This document shows, piece by piece, positions 1-12,135 of a stretch of DNA of 53,156 nucleotides. The notes beneath the pieces are model-generated. The model was not told where the DNA came from. It saw only the letters and a program-made list of their open reading frames with translations, and did no database searches. Within the stretch, counting starts at the first letter, position 1. Every line of letters starts with the position of its first letter. The stretch is from Beroe ovata (taxonomy: Eukaryota > Ctenophora > Nuda > Beroida > Beroidae), in contig CAMPET010000364.1 in the NCBI GenBank assembly GCA_946803715.1, positions 1 to 53,156 on the forward strand, in the 5' to 3' direction. The position numbers and the translations under genes were made by a program.

Positions 1-226
1 CATACACACGAAGTCGCAGAGCGCGTTCAGTGCGCGCCGCAATCTGAGTATTGTGACTCTACAGTTTCATGACTCAACCAAGGAAGAGCTGTACAGGGAG
101 GCTTCTGTAGTGAGGGACAGGGAATTGGAGAAGGGAACCAAGGTGAGTTGTGAAGGGGACATGGGAAAGGAGTGGGGAGCTGAGAGCGGTGAGTTGTGGG
201 GAGAGAGTGGGGAGCTGAGGACTGAT
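1..226 (+). repeat. Displaced duplicate of the 1195-1420 cyclase exon, ending at a single N
   Basis: Bases 1-226 match 1195-1420 almost exactly, including the coding stretch ([32 protein letters not shown]) and the following donor and purine-rich intron. The match stops precisely at the N at 227, after which the sequence is unrelated. I read this as an uncollapsed allelic or contig-overlap fragment rather than a second exon. Confidence 0.8.
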
Positions 227-419
227 NAGAATTCCTACACTCAGATTAGGATTGTATCTGAGACGCGGATATATCAGGGAACTGTAAACCAAATTACATT
301 ATCATATTATGTTCATGATTTATCGTGTCGTGACGATCCATCCGCTGTAATATCACATACACTCATATAATTGCCGCGCAAGTGCCAAACTGACTTGATC
401 AAACTGCCGTGTCATAGTG

Positions 420-775
420 TGCTTTGTCATATGTGGTGTCATATGTGGTGTCATATGTGGTGTCAGAGTGTGGTGTGTCAGAGTGTGGTGTCAGAGTGTG
501 GTGTCAGAGTGTGGTGTCAGAGTGTGGTGTCAGAGTGTGGTGTCAGAGTGTGGTGTCAACATGCTTTCACTCAGGTTCGTGGTGGTTGATGCTCAGGCCC
601 ACACACGGTCAACAAACATGGAAGGAGTGAAGACATATTTCGTCATTGGACGACATGATAACTCTCAACCAAAGGTTGGTGTGTGTTGCATTCCACATCT
701 TCATTCCTCCTCAAATCCTTGACACCACTTCTCCTCAAATCCTTGACACCACATCTTCTCCTCATATCCTTGACA
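420..775 (+). repeat. Minisatellites with TGTGGTGTCAGAG units and CCTTGACACCAC units
   Basis: From about 425 to 557 a 12-13 bp unit TGTGGTGTCAGAG is repeated about ten times, the first copies varying as TGTCATATGTGG. At about 705-775 the complementary core TGACACCAC recurs in a 23-bp unit repeated three times. The same core appears elsewhere in the window on both strands. Reading frames through it are not genes. Confidence 0.85.
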
Positions 776-784
776 ACCCCACAG

Positions 785-3700
785 ACTCAGCTACTCTCAA
801 AGAAGGGAAAGACGCGCTGCAACATGTTTAAACTGAGGTTCTACTCAAGTAGCGAGGGGCAATCCAGTGTCAGATCTATCGATGAAACTCTCGGCCGATT
901 CAAATCATTCTCCAGTAAGTTACCATAACAATGACACTACGTCATCGTGTTGCTATGGCAACAGCTCTTCACATCACCACTTTCTCTAGTGACCTCTTGT
1001 GAGTTCAAGTCCCCTGATGACAAGCCTGAGACAGTACTGAGTACCACACGGAACAGCTTCAGCGAGGCGATCTGCACTGACCGCAAGGTAAATCTTGTTG
1101 TCATGGTGATTGTTACCAACCTGATACCAATCCCTGTTACCATGGTAACACTCCCTCCTCTGCAGGTGACGGACACAGAAGTCATGTCTCAGATCATACA
1201 CACGAAGTCGCAGAGCGCGTTCAGTGCGCGGCGCAATCTGAGTATTGTGACTCTCCAGTTCCATGACTCAACCAAAGAAGAGCTGTACAGGGAGGCTTCT
1301 GTAGTGAGGGACAGGGAATTGGAAAAGGGAACCAAGGTGAGTTGTGAAGGGGACTTGGGAAAAGAGTGGGGAGCTGAGAGCGGTGAGTTGTGGGGAGAGA
1401 GTGGGGAGCTGAGGACTGATGGGTGGAACAAGTGACGGGATATCACTATTATAATTTCACATTATTATGGAGATAGGGAAGGATGGGGGACTGGGGATCC
1501 GGGTTTCAGCTAGTTCATCGAGAAACCGAGGAAAATTCTACCTTCAATTGTTTGCTTGGAAGTTTAGGGCCAAAATATGATCGGGAATCGATTCAGCGTC
1601 CAAAAATACATAGGAATGCGTAGTCATTGCATGAAAATGAGACAAAAAATTTTTCTTCGATGCGAGCATTACATCGGTAAAATTGAAATGAGTGACTTCA
1701 CACTTTTATACTCCGATTTCGAGGGTCTCAAATGAGGACTTTGATGGTCCTGGCGACACAATTTCTCCACCAAATCATCTCTCCTACTCTCACGCTACAT
1801 GTATCAACCCTTTTTGCGGTCATCTTAAGCTCATACTTGTCGTGAAACCACGCGCAAATGACGATTTCAAACCTGTGGGAAGCAAACTCAACAAAAACGC
1901 GAAAATCAATGGGACACACTTATACCAAAAACGACCGAAATCAATTTTGCAGGGGGTCTGCCAGGAAGAGGTGTTCCTGGCCTACTTTTTGACGTAGAAT
2001 TCAAATCCGGAGAAATTTTTGAGCCATCTCATCGGGAAATCGAGGAAACTTCAAATTTCTTTTTAGGTGTGAGGTTAGAAGTCACGCGACGAACAGCTCC
2101 TCAGGGGAGCAAGATAGGGCCAAAATATGATCGGGAGTCGATTCAGCGTCCAAAAATACATAGGAATACGTAGTATTTACATGAAAATAGGACAAAAAAA
2201 TTTTCTTCAATCTGAGCATCGGTAAAATTGAAATGAGTGACTCCACACTTTTATACTCCGATTTCGAGGGTCTCAAATGAGGACTTAGCTGGTCCTGGCA
2301 ACACAATTTCTCCACCAAATCATCTCTCCAACTCTCGCACTACAAGTATCAACCCTTTTTGCGGTCATCTTAAGTTCATACTTGCCGTGAAACCACGCCG
2401 AAATGATGATTTCAAACCTGTGGGAAGCAAACAGAACACAAACGCGAAAATCAATGGAACACACTTATACCAAAAACGACCAAAATCAATTTTATAAAGG
2501 GTGTGCCAAAAAAAAGGTGTTCCTGTCCTATTTTTTGACGTAGAATTCAAATCCGGAAGAATTTTTGAGCCATCTCGTCGGGAAATCGAGGAAAATTCTA
2601 ATTTATTCTCAGATATAATATGGTAATCAAAGTTGCATGACGAGTAGTTTATCCTTGTGTTATATAACTCACTGGTGGAAATCATCTCATATTTCTTCCC
2701 CCGCAGACTCCAGGTACCGGGTTCTTCACTGATTTCCTCATTTCCATCCTGTTCCTGGCTTGTACAGGAGCCATCATCCTCCTATACCTCCCCTTCGACA
2801 AGTACTGGTACGGAAAACCCTTCATTTTGCTGAATTCTGGTGAATTTTAGTGAATTTCTGGGGAATTTCGTCAAAATCATCGGACTGTATTGATATGAGG
2901 AGAAAATCTCGTAAGAGTTAACCCGAGTTGCTAGGTAATTAAGTCAAGGAAAAACAATTACTTCACAAAACATGATAATGAATTCTATCATCTCTTTTTC
3001 TAATCCTTGAGTCACTGGTGTCAGACTGTCACTGGTGTCACACTGTTACTGGTGTCACACTGTGACAATGGTGTCACTGTGACAAAGGTGTGACACAACT
3101 TCTTCTTCTTCTTCTCTTCCCGCCGGACACAGTTGGTGGAATTCTGCTCGCTTGTTCACGTATTTCTCGGGATATCTCGTGGACACTCTTATTGCTTGTC
3201 TCCGGCATTATCATTGATATCGCTATTACCAGCACTGTCAACACTCCTGCAAACATGAAGAATGTCCAGGGTTGTAGGGCGGTGTCGATGGGAGTGTATG
3301 TGAACAGCACTACCATGGCCAGGCCCCAGTTCATTGCAACACACACTGTGTTTGTCTTGCCCCTAGCCCCTGCTGAGGTGATCTCATTGACATAGAGCCA
3401 CAGTATGGTGCCAATACTGGGTGCGAACCCCGCCATGTACACAAACACAGAAACCATGGCAACGCTCCCTGTCCACTCTCCATTTCCACATGACACCCCA
3501 AACACCGTCCCACGTGCACTACACACCTGTGACACCCCAATTCCCAACTGTGACACCACCATCACTCCCAGACCCGTTATCATGAGACACCTCCGTCCCA
3601 CTCTATCCGACAGCCCCGCTGCGATTCCCCCCGCCAGGACGTTTACTATCCCCGTCCCTGCCGTCCCTAGTACTGGATCTGTCACATTGGCAGCTGCCAG

Positions 3701-6700
3701 GATGTCGGGTGTGTAGTTGGAAACAGCGCTGATCCCACTGAGTTGCCTCGAGCAGTGTAATATGAGACCGATAACCAGTGCTAGACGGTGCCCGGGGTCG
3801 GATAGGATCTCCCCCAAACTCAGCACTTTCTCTGGAGTCTTGTGTAGCGTGAGATCAGATACCTCGTCCTGGGTGAGCACTCTGCGATACTTGCCGAGTG
3901 CTGCCAGCGCTTGTTCCCTATCATGCTTGATGTGGGAGAGATAGGGTGGAGTTTCAGGGCAGATTGCCAGGACTGCGTCCTGAAATAGAACAGCAAGGAT
4001 GGGAAATGCCACGGCCAGTCTCCATCCCACGTCCCCATCTCCTATTACCTGCGGCATGCTCATCACAACCGAAGTGAGAGTCCCCATACTGCCAACAATT
4101 CCGTACATAGTCCCAATAAACCCCCTGATGGATACCGGGGCTATTTCCGATAGGAACATATTGGAGAGGGCCGATCCAGCGCCCACCCCGAAGCCCACCG
4201 CCACTCGTCCCACCAGAAACAAGTGCCGGGAGGTGGCGAGGGCCATTGCACTCCATCCTGCTATGAAGAATAAACTGTTGATCAGCAAGGCTCGCCTCCG
4301 TCCCAATCTATCAGCAATGTACCCCGCTGATAGGGCCCCAAACACAGCACCCAGCGCGTTTCCACTCACAATCCCACTGAGATACATATCGGATACCCCA
4401 AACCGGGACCGTATTCGGGGCAGGGTGTGAGCTAGAATAGCAAGGGAGTACCCGTGTTGGAATCCACATCCGAGCACAGCGCCGACCGTGGCAAACCAGA
4501 AGAGGGCTGAGCAGATGCTGAATCCGTTATTATTCTGCGGAGGAGAAGAAGGAGGAGGGGATGAGGGGGGATGTCCGTTCTTTTCCGGAGTTATTTCACA
4601 CGTCATATTATGGATGAGGGTGTTTGTGCTGCGAGGAGATATTATCTCTCGTGATTGTTACTTGTTCCGGAAAGTTGGTTGTAGAGGGGTCTCCTTCTGT
4701 AGATCTACTCGTGTGGAGTGTCTGAGTAGGTGGAAACTGGTGTCGAGTGAGGGAGAGAGGGGTAGGACAGTAGCCTGATAACTGAGGTGAACTGTTGCTG
4801 ACAGTCGTTTATATATGGGGAGAAGATAATGATAGCGAAATTGAGCGAAAGTAGTGAATTATGAAGTTAAAATGTGAAACACGGTTATTAACAATAACTG
4901 ATAGGTGTTTCCCTATACGACTTTACTTGAAGGGATCGTAATATGCGTGACAATATTAATAATAATATTGGTGTCTCGTAAGATTGCCTGGTTTTGCAGA
5001 GTAAAACATCACTCACATTATTATAGCAGAGTTGAGCAACATGGTGGTAATACCTAGGAAATAGGATTACCTCACTCGCGTCCCACATATAACCACTATA
5101 TTATAGTCTCTGATGATTAGCATTACTATTTTCAGTTAAAAAACAGTATGTCATAGCGACTAGCAGTCTAACTTTAGATGACGAATTATTGCATTTCAGA
5201 CGGAGTTGTATTGGAAGGTTATTCCCAATGTCAGTTAGAACCACTTATTCTAAGTTTATGTGACAGAGACAATATTTACCAAACACAAGGAAATATTTTC
5301 TCTCTCTCAGGTTTATCGGGTTTGTGACGTCACTCTGTTTGGAAGTAGCAGTTCTGCTCTCGGTAATGGTGTACCTGAAGAGGACACGGAAACACAGCGT
5401 TCTTACACAGCAGCGGAAACTGTCATGGATCACTCGGAATCTTATCAGCGCAGGTAGTACTTACAACTGTAGTAACAACTTTGGGAAGGAGTAACAACTG
5501 TAGTAACAACTTTGGGAAGGAGTAGTAACAATTGTGCTCTGTAGTAACAACTTTAGTAACAACTGTGCTCTGTAGTAACAACTTTGGGAAGGAGTAACAA
5601 CTCTAGTAACAACTGTGCTCTGTAGTAACAACTCTCTTAGTAACGACTGTAACAGCTTATTTTATTGCGACTTCAGTTTCAATCGTGGTAACAACTCGAA
5701 CATATTGATTGGGAAATGCTCAATCGTAACAACATTAACAACAGTTCAAACTAACAATCCCCATTTCACTAACAAACCCCCCTCTCTCTCACTCCACAGG
5801 TCTTCTGTTTCTCCCCTTTGCGATTGTTAGTTTCCGACTACATGTATCTCACGATCACATGTCATGTGATCAGCTCGATATCCTGGTGTCTCTGTTCTTC
5901 TCAGCTCTGTTACACGGAGTTAACTTCCTACAGGTTGGTGGCCAAGGATCGACCGGGATCGCTTTTTCAGCCGGGACCGGGANGAAACACAGCGTTCTTA
6001 CACAGCAGCGGAAACTATCATGGATCACCCGGAATCTTATCAGCGCAGGTAGCACCAACAACTGGAGTAACAACTTTGGGAAGGAGTAACTACTCTAGTA
6101 ACAATTGTGCTCTGTAGTAACAACTCTCTTAGTAACGACTGTAACAGCTTACTCAGTTGCGACTTCAGTAACAATCCTCATAACAACTCGAACATATTGA
6201 TTAGGAACTGCTCAATCGTAACAATATTAACAACAGTTTAAACTAACAACCCCCATTTCACTAACAACCCCCCTCTCTCACTCCACAGGTCTTCTGTTTC
6301 TCCCTTTTGCGATTGTTAGTTTCCGACTACATGTATCTCACGATCACATGTCATGTGATCAGCTGGATATCCTGGTGTCTCTGTTCTTCTCAGCTCTGTT
6401 ACACGGAGTTAACTTCCTACAGGTGGGTGGCTATGTTCTGTCGCCACTCTTTTACAGACTTTTAGATTCTTTCGTTCTTCGTGTGCCAACCATGCTACTC
6501 CACGTTAACTATTCCATATACTGCCATTTCGTCCTTTTCTTACGATCTCCGTATAGTACGAGATTACCTATCGCAGTGGAGAATTAATTCGCAACATGAC
6601 CCCCCCCCCGCAGGTGCTGGGACTGATGAAGATACTCCTTCTCCTGGCTATGGTGGGTGTCCTATCCCCGCTCAGCTGCCTCACCAGCCCGTTCACGACG

Positions 6701-9700
6701 TGCTACACCGGATCAAATGAGCCCGGTGAGATTATAGCACTGAGACGATGTGATAAGAGTCGATCAAAATTAAAGTTTTTCTTGCTGATCCCAGTCTCAG
6801 TTTTGCTTCTAGCCACTCTTTTTAGACGATTTAGATGAAAGAAATGGTGGTTGTTGTCAAATTCTGATATGTTCCTTTTTCAACCATCTATAAGACCTAG
6901 AACTCAGACCCCACCTTTTCTTGTTCCCTCTCAGTGTTTAAGCTGGTTATCGTTCTCATTTCAGATTATAAGGGCTATCAGATTTGGGATATTCCAGTCT
7001 CTCTTCTCCTCTTCCTCAAGTTGATCTGTATGGTGATCAGAACATTTGAACTGAGGATTCGGTGTGTCTTCACGTCCATTGCACAAGCTCCCCCCCCAGA
7101 ATTGATAATTCTTCATGTCACGTCTATTTCCATTGCCTGCTCCCCCAGAATTGATTGTCTTGCTGGTCTTGTTCAGAGAAACTATGTTATGAGTTGAACT
7201 ATCCGTTACAATTGGGATGTTTTTCAATGACATCTATACTCTTGCTTGTTGCTTAGAGCTCACATCATATTGTAACCCTCCATCTTATCTAAGACTGGCC
7301 CCTCTAATCTCAGACTTCTCCTCCAGGTTAAACTTTAGCTCGAGTATGGAGGCTGAGCGTGATCAGGAGCTCCACAGAAAGTTGAGGGACCAGGCTTACT
7401 GGTTACTGGAGAATCTGATCCCTGGACATGTGCTCATGGTACTTGAACCTCACATGTTACAGCGAGATGGCTTACTTAAATTAATTTTTAATGCATATTT
7501 GACGATTTTTCAACACGATTACAACTGCTCTTTCGACAAGAAGTTATTATCAGTATTCGTTTCGTCATAATAATATGCAGCGATTACCTCACAGCACAAT
7601 CACTCACAATCTCTCTTCTATATTGACTCTCTCTCTCTCTCGCGGGAAGAAGCAAATTCGATTGTACATTGTACAATAGATTTGTCTAGTGTGACGTCTA
7701 TACAAATAAAACACACAATGTTGAAGCAGCAGTGAAAAGGAGGACAAATTTTGTTCATATTATTTCTCTTTTCAGAGAAACAGATTTTCATACACTCCTC
7801 TTTTCAAATCTGCCATTTCTCACTCCCTGCACTCCTCAGGAGCTGAAACAGAGCGGTTCCTACCACAGAGACCACAATAACGTAGCTGTGTGTTTTGCCA
7901 GTATCGTCAATTTCCAGGACTTCTTCGATGCCAAGTGGAGACACGGTGAGGTTTAATAGGTTTTTCATGAAAGATGAATCAGGTGTCACTGTCAGGGCGT
8001 TATCTATGTCAAGAATGAAGAATAAATGTATAATTTGCAACCGATGTGTGACCAAGTTCCGTGACCAGTATTCAATGTGTGACCAAGTTCCGTGACCTCT
8101 ATTCGTAACATGAACTGCTAGTGAGAATATTATCTCATTATTGAGACTACTCTCCTCCTCCTCCAATAATCAATGCTTGTCTGGGGAATGATACCACTGT
8201 CTGTCATATGGATATTCGTGCCCAATGCTCATTATCACTTTATCATACTGTCACGTTCTTATATTATCTGTGTGAGTGTCATGGATTCATGTGTCAATGA
8301 TAGTGACACTCGGGCACAACCGGAATCCCAAATTAGTCACCTCTCTTCCCTTGGAATATAATATTTTGCAATATTTGTGTGGTCATATTGTGCAATATTG
8401 GTCTAATAATGCCATAGCACATGTAATGGCGCCCTGTATGACAGGTTATAGACCCGAAATTGGGACTTAATTCCGGTGCAAAGTGATATTGCACTCCGCT
8501 GCAAAGTTTTTATTGATGCTCGCAGGTCACGAAAGTATCAGAATACTGAATGAGCTGATATCCGACATTGATGAGCTGTTAGATATCCCGAAATACAACA
8601 AGCACATTGAAAAGATCAAGACTGCTCTAGGGTGAGCAATCCTGTTCAATCACGGTGACAATTTCATGATTGCCTAGTATAGAGAATTTCTGGTTCTCTA
8701 GCTAGGATTTTGCTAAGTTACTCGTTTCAGGTGCACGTACATGGCAGCCAGTGGTCTGGTTTACGAAGAAGCGGATCACATCATTATCATGATACAATTC
8801 CTCTTTGACGTCAGAAAAGTGAGTTACTGATCATAGTTAATTGAGTTTGAGAAAAGTGAGTTTTTCTCAATAATTGTCTTTGTGTGTGTGACAAACGCAA
8901 GCCGTCACGCCTAGCTGAAGACTCGAAATGCGTGAAATTCCAATCTTTGGTTGCGATAAATTGATTCCATTGTTTACGTTTGGAGTATGTGTGATCGGTA
9001 ATTAGGGAAAAGTTAGAGGTAGAATTTCTTCCCCAAAGAACGAAAATACACAATGATCGTGTATTGGGAAAATGCAATAATGAGTATTGTTTTTGGAAGA
9101 GAGGGAAGGTAGTTTTGACCCGGAATGTTACGTCTAATCCTAGAATATGAGGTTTTCGATTGGGAATATTATAATTTCAAGTAGCAACGACCCTAAAGTA
9201 TAAACCATCGGCCATCGCTTGAGTCTCCAGATATCTTTTCTTCATAACCTCTACCCCTGTCTATGAATATAAGCGCGAGTGTATATCACTCAACACTCAG
9301 AACTGTCTTTATGAAGGAGTAGTTGTGTTCATGAAGGAGTAGCTGTCTGGAATTCACTGAATAATGTTCTCTATTAACTGATGGTAGTGGTAAGTAACCT
9401 CACTCTTCACAACACGTTTACAGTTGTCTTTAGATACGCGCACACACACGCACGCACACGCACACACATTCATACAGCTGGTGATGAATTCCTTTGCTCC
9501 TTCATAAACAACAGCTCTGTAATTGGGTGTGTAATTGGGGCTGCAAAACTGTAATTCATGTTACAATTGACCGCACCTAGGTACATGATTAGGTGACCGT
9601 ATAATATAAACTTTCATACCCTTAAAACCACGTTCACCTAATTGCGTTTTCACCCCACGCCCTTTTTGTTTCTGATGACTAAAGTGAGGCAACCAATCAC

Positions 9701-11652
9701 AGCCATTGGCACGGCTCTCTGGACCAATCAGAGCACTCGAATGGATTAATAATGTCTGCACGTTGAATTGCCGAAAATATAATCTCAATATTAATTTTGC
9801 TTTCATATGCAGCTTATTTCCCTGTGACTGATATCCTACAGTAAAAGCTTAGGAGTTATATGCATGGTACAGACTACAGAGTGGTGTCAAAATAGTGGTG
9901 TCAGAGCACTGATTGGTTTTAAAGTACAGAGTGGTGTCAGAGTACATAGTGGTGTCAGAGTACAGCTTGGTGTCAGAGTACAGAGTCGTGTCAGAGTACA
10001 GAGTCGTGTCAGAGTACAGAGTCGTGTCAGNGGATGGTGTCAAGAGAAGTGATGTCTAGAGATGAGAAGAGGGAGTGGTGTGAAGATAGAATTGTCAACA
10101 GGGAGTGGTGTCAAAAGAGAATAGTGTCATGAGAGATAGTAGATACGTCAAGAGAAAATGGTGTCAGAGTAAAGAGTGGTGTCAGAGTACAGAGTGGTGT
10201 CAGAGTACAGAGTGGTGTCAGGGTACAGAGTGATGCAGAGTATTGACAGCTGATCCTGGAAAACATGCGAGTGTACATTCAGATCATGAATGTGGGTGTT
10301 ATTAATTATGTGATCTTGATATGTATAATATATGTGAGTATCAATGTGCTGGTCTATCATAGCGAGTGACCATGTGAATGCTTTGTATAGTGTGATCGTA
10401 TGCACACTCTTACACGCTACGGATCACACGATAAATGCACCACTCAAACCACACTGTATGAATACTCATTCACTCCGCATGACTATCATTCTGTTATCAC
10501 ATACTCAGATATCACATACTCTCTGATACGACTAGATCCTGTCTGTGCTAATTTGGAACTTGAATTACTGCAAAATTACTCGTAGTAATTGGAGAAAAGT
10601 AGCTGCAGTATCGAGTAGTCACATTTGTTAGCAGTAAGTTGGCACAGAACATATGTGTATGTGGGTACTGGGTATGGGATGTCAAGATGAAATTACTAAA
10701 AAAACGGGCGACTATACTTGCATGACTCTTAATGCAAAGTGTCAATATATAATGACAGTGTGCTAATATTACTGATACTGACTAAGTACCGATATATAGT
10801 ACCGATATATAATAGTAGTAGCACTGACATCAATACTGACAGTAACATTGCGACAATAAAGTACAGTTCGACTGTACGACCGGAAATATGATTATTTCCG
10901 TGTCCATATAACGTCATGAGCCCACTGTGTGTGTATGGTCTGAATAAATAACATTTCAATTTAGAAATCATACTCACATTTAGAACTGACGTCCTATATT
11001 CTGCAGGTTTTGGCTCAGTTTAACAAGAACATGCTAGGATTTGAGTTTAGAATGAAGTATGGGTGTCATGTTGGCCCTGTGGCGTCAGGTCAGCAATCGG
11101 CATTGGAGTTATTCACACTTTTCATCGGTTTGCTTGTACTTATCTTAGTTTTTATCAACTAATGTTTTCTCCCTTATTTTAGGTGTGATAGGGCAGAGTG
11201 CACCGATGTTTGATATATGGGGAGACACTGTAAACATAGCTTCTCGCATGATGACAACTGGGGTAGAGGGAAAGATACAGGTAGCTTGTATTGAGCAATT
11301 ATTGAGAAAGAAAGTTGAAAATGATTCGAAAATGTGAACATTGTCCGACTTTTTGTAACGCGCTATTTTGAAATACGCATAGCGACTACTAGATGCTGCA
11401 TTTTCATTGACGATTTCGCGCGACGCGCGCTTTCGCGCGACGCGCGCTTTCGCGCAGCGCACCAATCTTGGCGCGAAAACCTCATGCAGATTTTGCTTCA
11501 TTTGGTGCGTTATTTCACAGGTACTGAAGGAGATGGCGGACATCATAGAGCCGAGATACAAGTTGGAGAAGCGAGGAGTGGTGTTTGTCAAGGGGAAGGG
11601 GGATATTGAGACATATTTCGTGTTGGAAGAGAACAGAATGCCTCATATATGA
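785..11652 (+). CDS. ADCY9: Adenylyl cyclase type 9-like, C-terminal half (second membrane cassette and C2 domain), 5' end outside window
   Basis: Membrane adenylyl cyclase converting ATP to cAMP. Exons: 785-914 (start uncertain), 990-1087, 1166-1336, 2707-2807, 5311-5453, 5800-5933, 6614-6725, 6965-7061, 7327-7438, 7840-7945, 8526-8631, 8731-8818, 11007-11088, 11183-11280, 11521-11652; all phases join, giving 569 visible residues. Order: cytosolic linker, hydrophobic segments (exons 2707-7061), then the C2 catalytic domain. The stretch leading from [13 protein letters not shown] to [13 protein letters not shown] follows ADCY9 closely. C2 residues known to bind ATP are present: Lys in [14 protein letters not shown], Asp in FDIWGDTVN, Asn and Arg in NIASRM, Lys in VKGKG. 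The Ser that binds forskolin in other isoforms is Cys here (GCTYMAA). C1, needed for metal binding, must lie upstream of the window. The gene ends in MPHI and a stop. An assembly duplicate repeats two exons at 5984-6429. Confidence 0.9.
1512..2625 (+). repeat. Tandem repeat of about 550 bp, two full copies plus a fragment
   Basis: The segment starting AGGGCCAAAATATGATCGGG at 1566 recurs at 2116, and the two copies stay alignable for about 500 bp. Both end in ATCGGGAAATCGAGGAAA-like sequence (about 2030 and 2579). A diverged copy of that end lies at about 1514, so the array has at least a third partial unit. It fills most of the intron before the cyclase exon at 2707 and shows no conserved reading frame, so it is probably a satellite-like or non-autonomous repeat. 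Confidence 0.8.
3074..4606 (-). CDS. Sugar-porter family MFS transporter (SLC2-like), intronless and nested in a cyclase intron
   Basis: Single open frame of 510 residues with about 12 hydrophobic segments; a facilitative or proton-coupled sugar transporter of the plasma or an internal membrane. Family signatures: [13 protein letters not shown] in the loop after helix 2, [10 protein letters not shown] after helix 4, PETPPYL after helix 6, [12 protein letters not shown] in helix 7 (usual QQLSG has an Arg for the first Gln), GLSDRVGRR after helix 8, [11 protein letters not shown] and PETSNKS at the end. A proline-rich N-terminus and a basic C-terminal tail (GGKRRRRRS) flank the core. It lies wholly inside the cyclase intron 2808-5310 on the opposite strand. 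Lack of introns in an intron-rich neighbourhood suggests a retrocopy. Exact substrate is unknown. Confidence 0.9.
   Translation of the reverse strand: MTCEITPEKNGHPPSSPPPSSPPQNNNGFSICSALFWFATVGAVLGCGFQHGYSLAILAHTLPRIRSRFGVSDMYLSGIVSGNALGAVFGALSAGYIADRLGRRRALLINSLFFIAGWSAMALATSRHLFLVGRVAVGFGVGAGSALSNMFLSEIAPVSIRGFIGTMYGIVGSMGTLTSVVMSMPQVIGDGDVGWRLAVAFPILAVLFQDAVLAICPETPPYLSHIKHDREQALAALGKYRRVLTQDEVSDLTLHKTPEKVLSLGEILSDPGHRLALVIGLILHCSRQLSGISAVSNYTPDILAAANVTDPVLGTAGTGIVNVLAGGIAAGLSDRVGRRCLMITGLGVMVVSQLGIGVSQVCSARGTVFGVSCGNGEWTGSVAMVSVFVYMAGFAPSIGTILWLYVNEITSAGARGKTNTVCVAMNWGLAMVVLFTYTPIDTALQPWTFFMFAGVLTVLVIAISMIMPETSNKSVHEISREIREQASRIPPTVSGGKRRRRRSCVTPLSQ
5455..5640 (+). repeat. GTAACAACT minisatellite in a cyclase intron
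   Basis: Units such as AGTAACAACTTTGGGAAGG and AGTAACAACTGTGCTCTGT are repeated several times directly after the donor at 5454. A shorter version follows the duplicated exon at about 6051-6130. The length difference between the two copies fits allelic variation. Confidence 0.8.
5984..6429 (+). repeat. Duplicate of cyclase exon pair 5389-5939, beginning at a single N
   Basis: Directly after the N at 5983 the sequence restarts at the equivalent of 5389. It repeats the 3' part of one exon (to about 6050), a shortened intron, and a whole exon (6290-6423) equivalent to 5800-5933 with only silent-looking changes (for example GATCAGCTC versus GATCAGCTG). The first exon copy lacks an acceptor. Only one of the two exon sets can be used in the mRNA; I treat the second as an unmerged allele, though either could be the true downstream copy. 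Confidence 0.8.
8819..11006 (+). other. Long cyclase intron with GTGGTGTCA minisatellites and a gap
   Basis: This 2.2 kb intron contains no convincing exon. It holds short CA-rich tracts near 9430-9470 and a minisatellite at about 9880-10240 built on GTGTCAGAGTACAGA units, interrupted by an N at 10031. AT-rich sequence fills the rest. Open frames here translate the repeat only. Confidence 0.7.
11395..11490 (+). repeat. GCGC-rich islet with TTTCGCGCGACGCGCGC tandem units
   Basis: Within the last cyclase intron, TTTCGCGCGACGCGCGC occurs twice in tandem and a third time shortened. It belongs compositionally to the GCGC-rich islands seen elsewhere in the window (12885-12960, 20290-20880, 31640-32160, 50900-51320). 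Confidence 0.7.
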
Positions 11653-12135
11653 GACGTGCTACGGCTCGGTTTCGTGGCTTCAAAGTTCAATTGATGAACC
11701 GAAGAACGAGAGATATCTTTAATGGACAACAACTGTATTGATACGCTGTCCGAGTCTCACCATTCACCAATTTAAACGAAGAGAGACATTGTTCAACTAT
11801 CATAAAGCATTTAAATATATCTGTTCAAATATGTACAAAAATCAAAAAACTTGATTGACTTATAGGAAACTTCTACATTTATAACAAACTGATATTTACA
11901 AAATAGTTGAGGAGAATTTTACTATGCTGAATTGATATTATTTTCATGAAACTAATACCTGTATTATTTATCAAATGATAATGAATTATAGTCAAAAATC
12001 TGGGTTTTATTTGTATCTTGGCTCATTGTTAATTGACATGCCTGGTAACTAAGTAACATGCCCGGTTGCTAAGAGAATGTACATGGTTGCTAAGAGAATG
12101 TACATGGTTGCTAAGAGACATGCCCTGTTGCTAAG
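11653..12135. other. Convergent 3' intergenic region between ADCY9-like and PCNX4
   Basis: The 483 bases between the two stop codons are AT-rich. A 21-bp unit around GGTTGCTAAGAGAATGTACAT is repeated at about 12040-12135, next to the PCNX4 stop. A polyadenylation signal for PCNX4 lies at 12006-12011. No coding sequence was found. Confidence 0.75.
12006..12011 (-). promoter_or_regulatory. Polyadenylation signal AATAAA for PCNX4
   Basis: TTTATT on the + strand reads AATAAA on the minus strand, 125 bases beyond the PCNX4 stop codon, a normal distance for a 3' UTR end. Confidence 0.6.
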
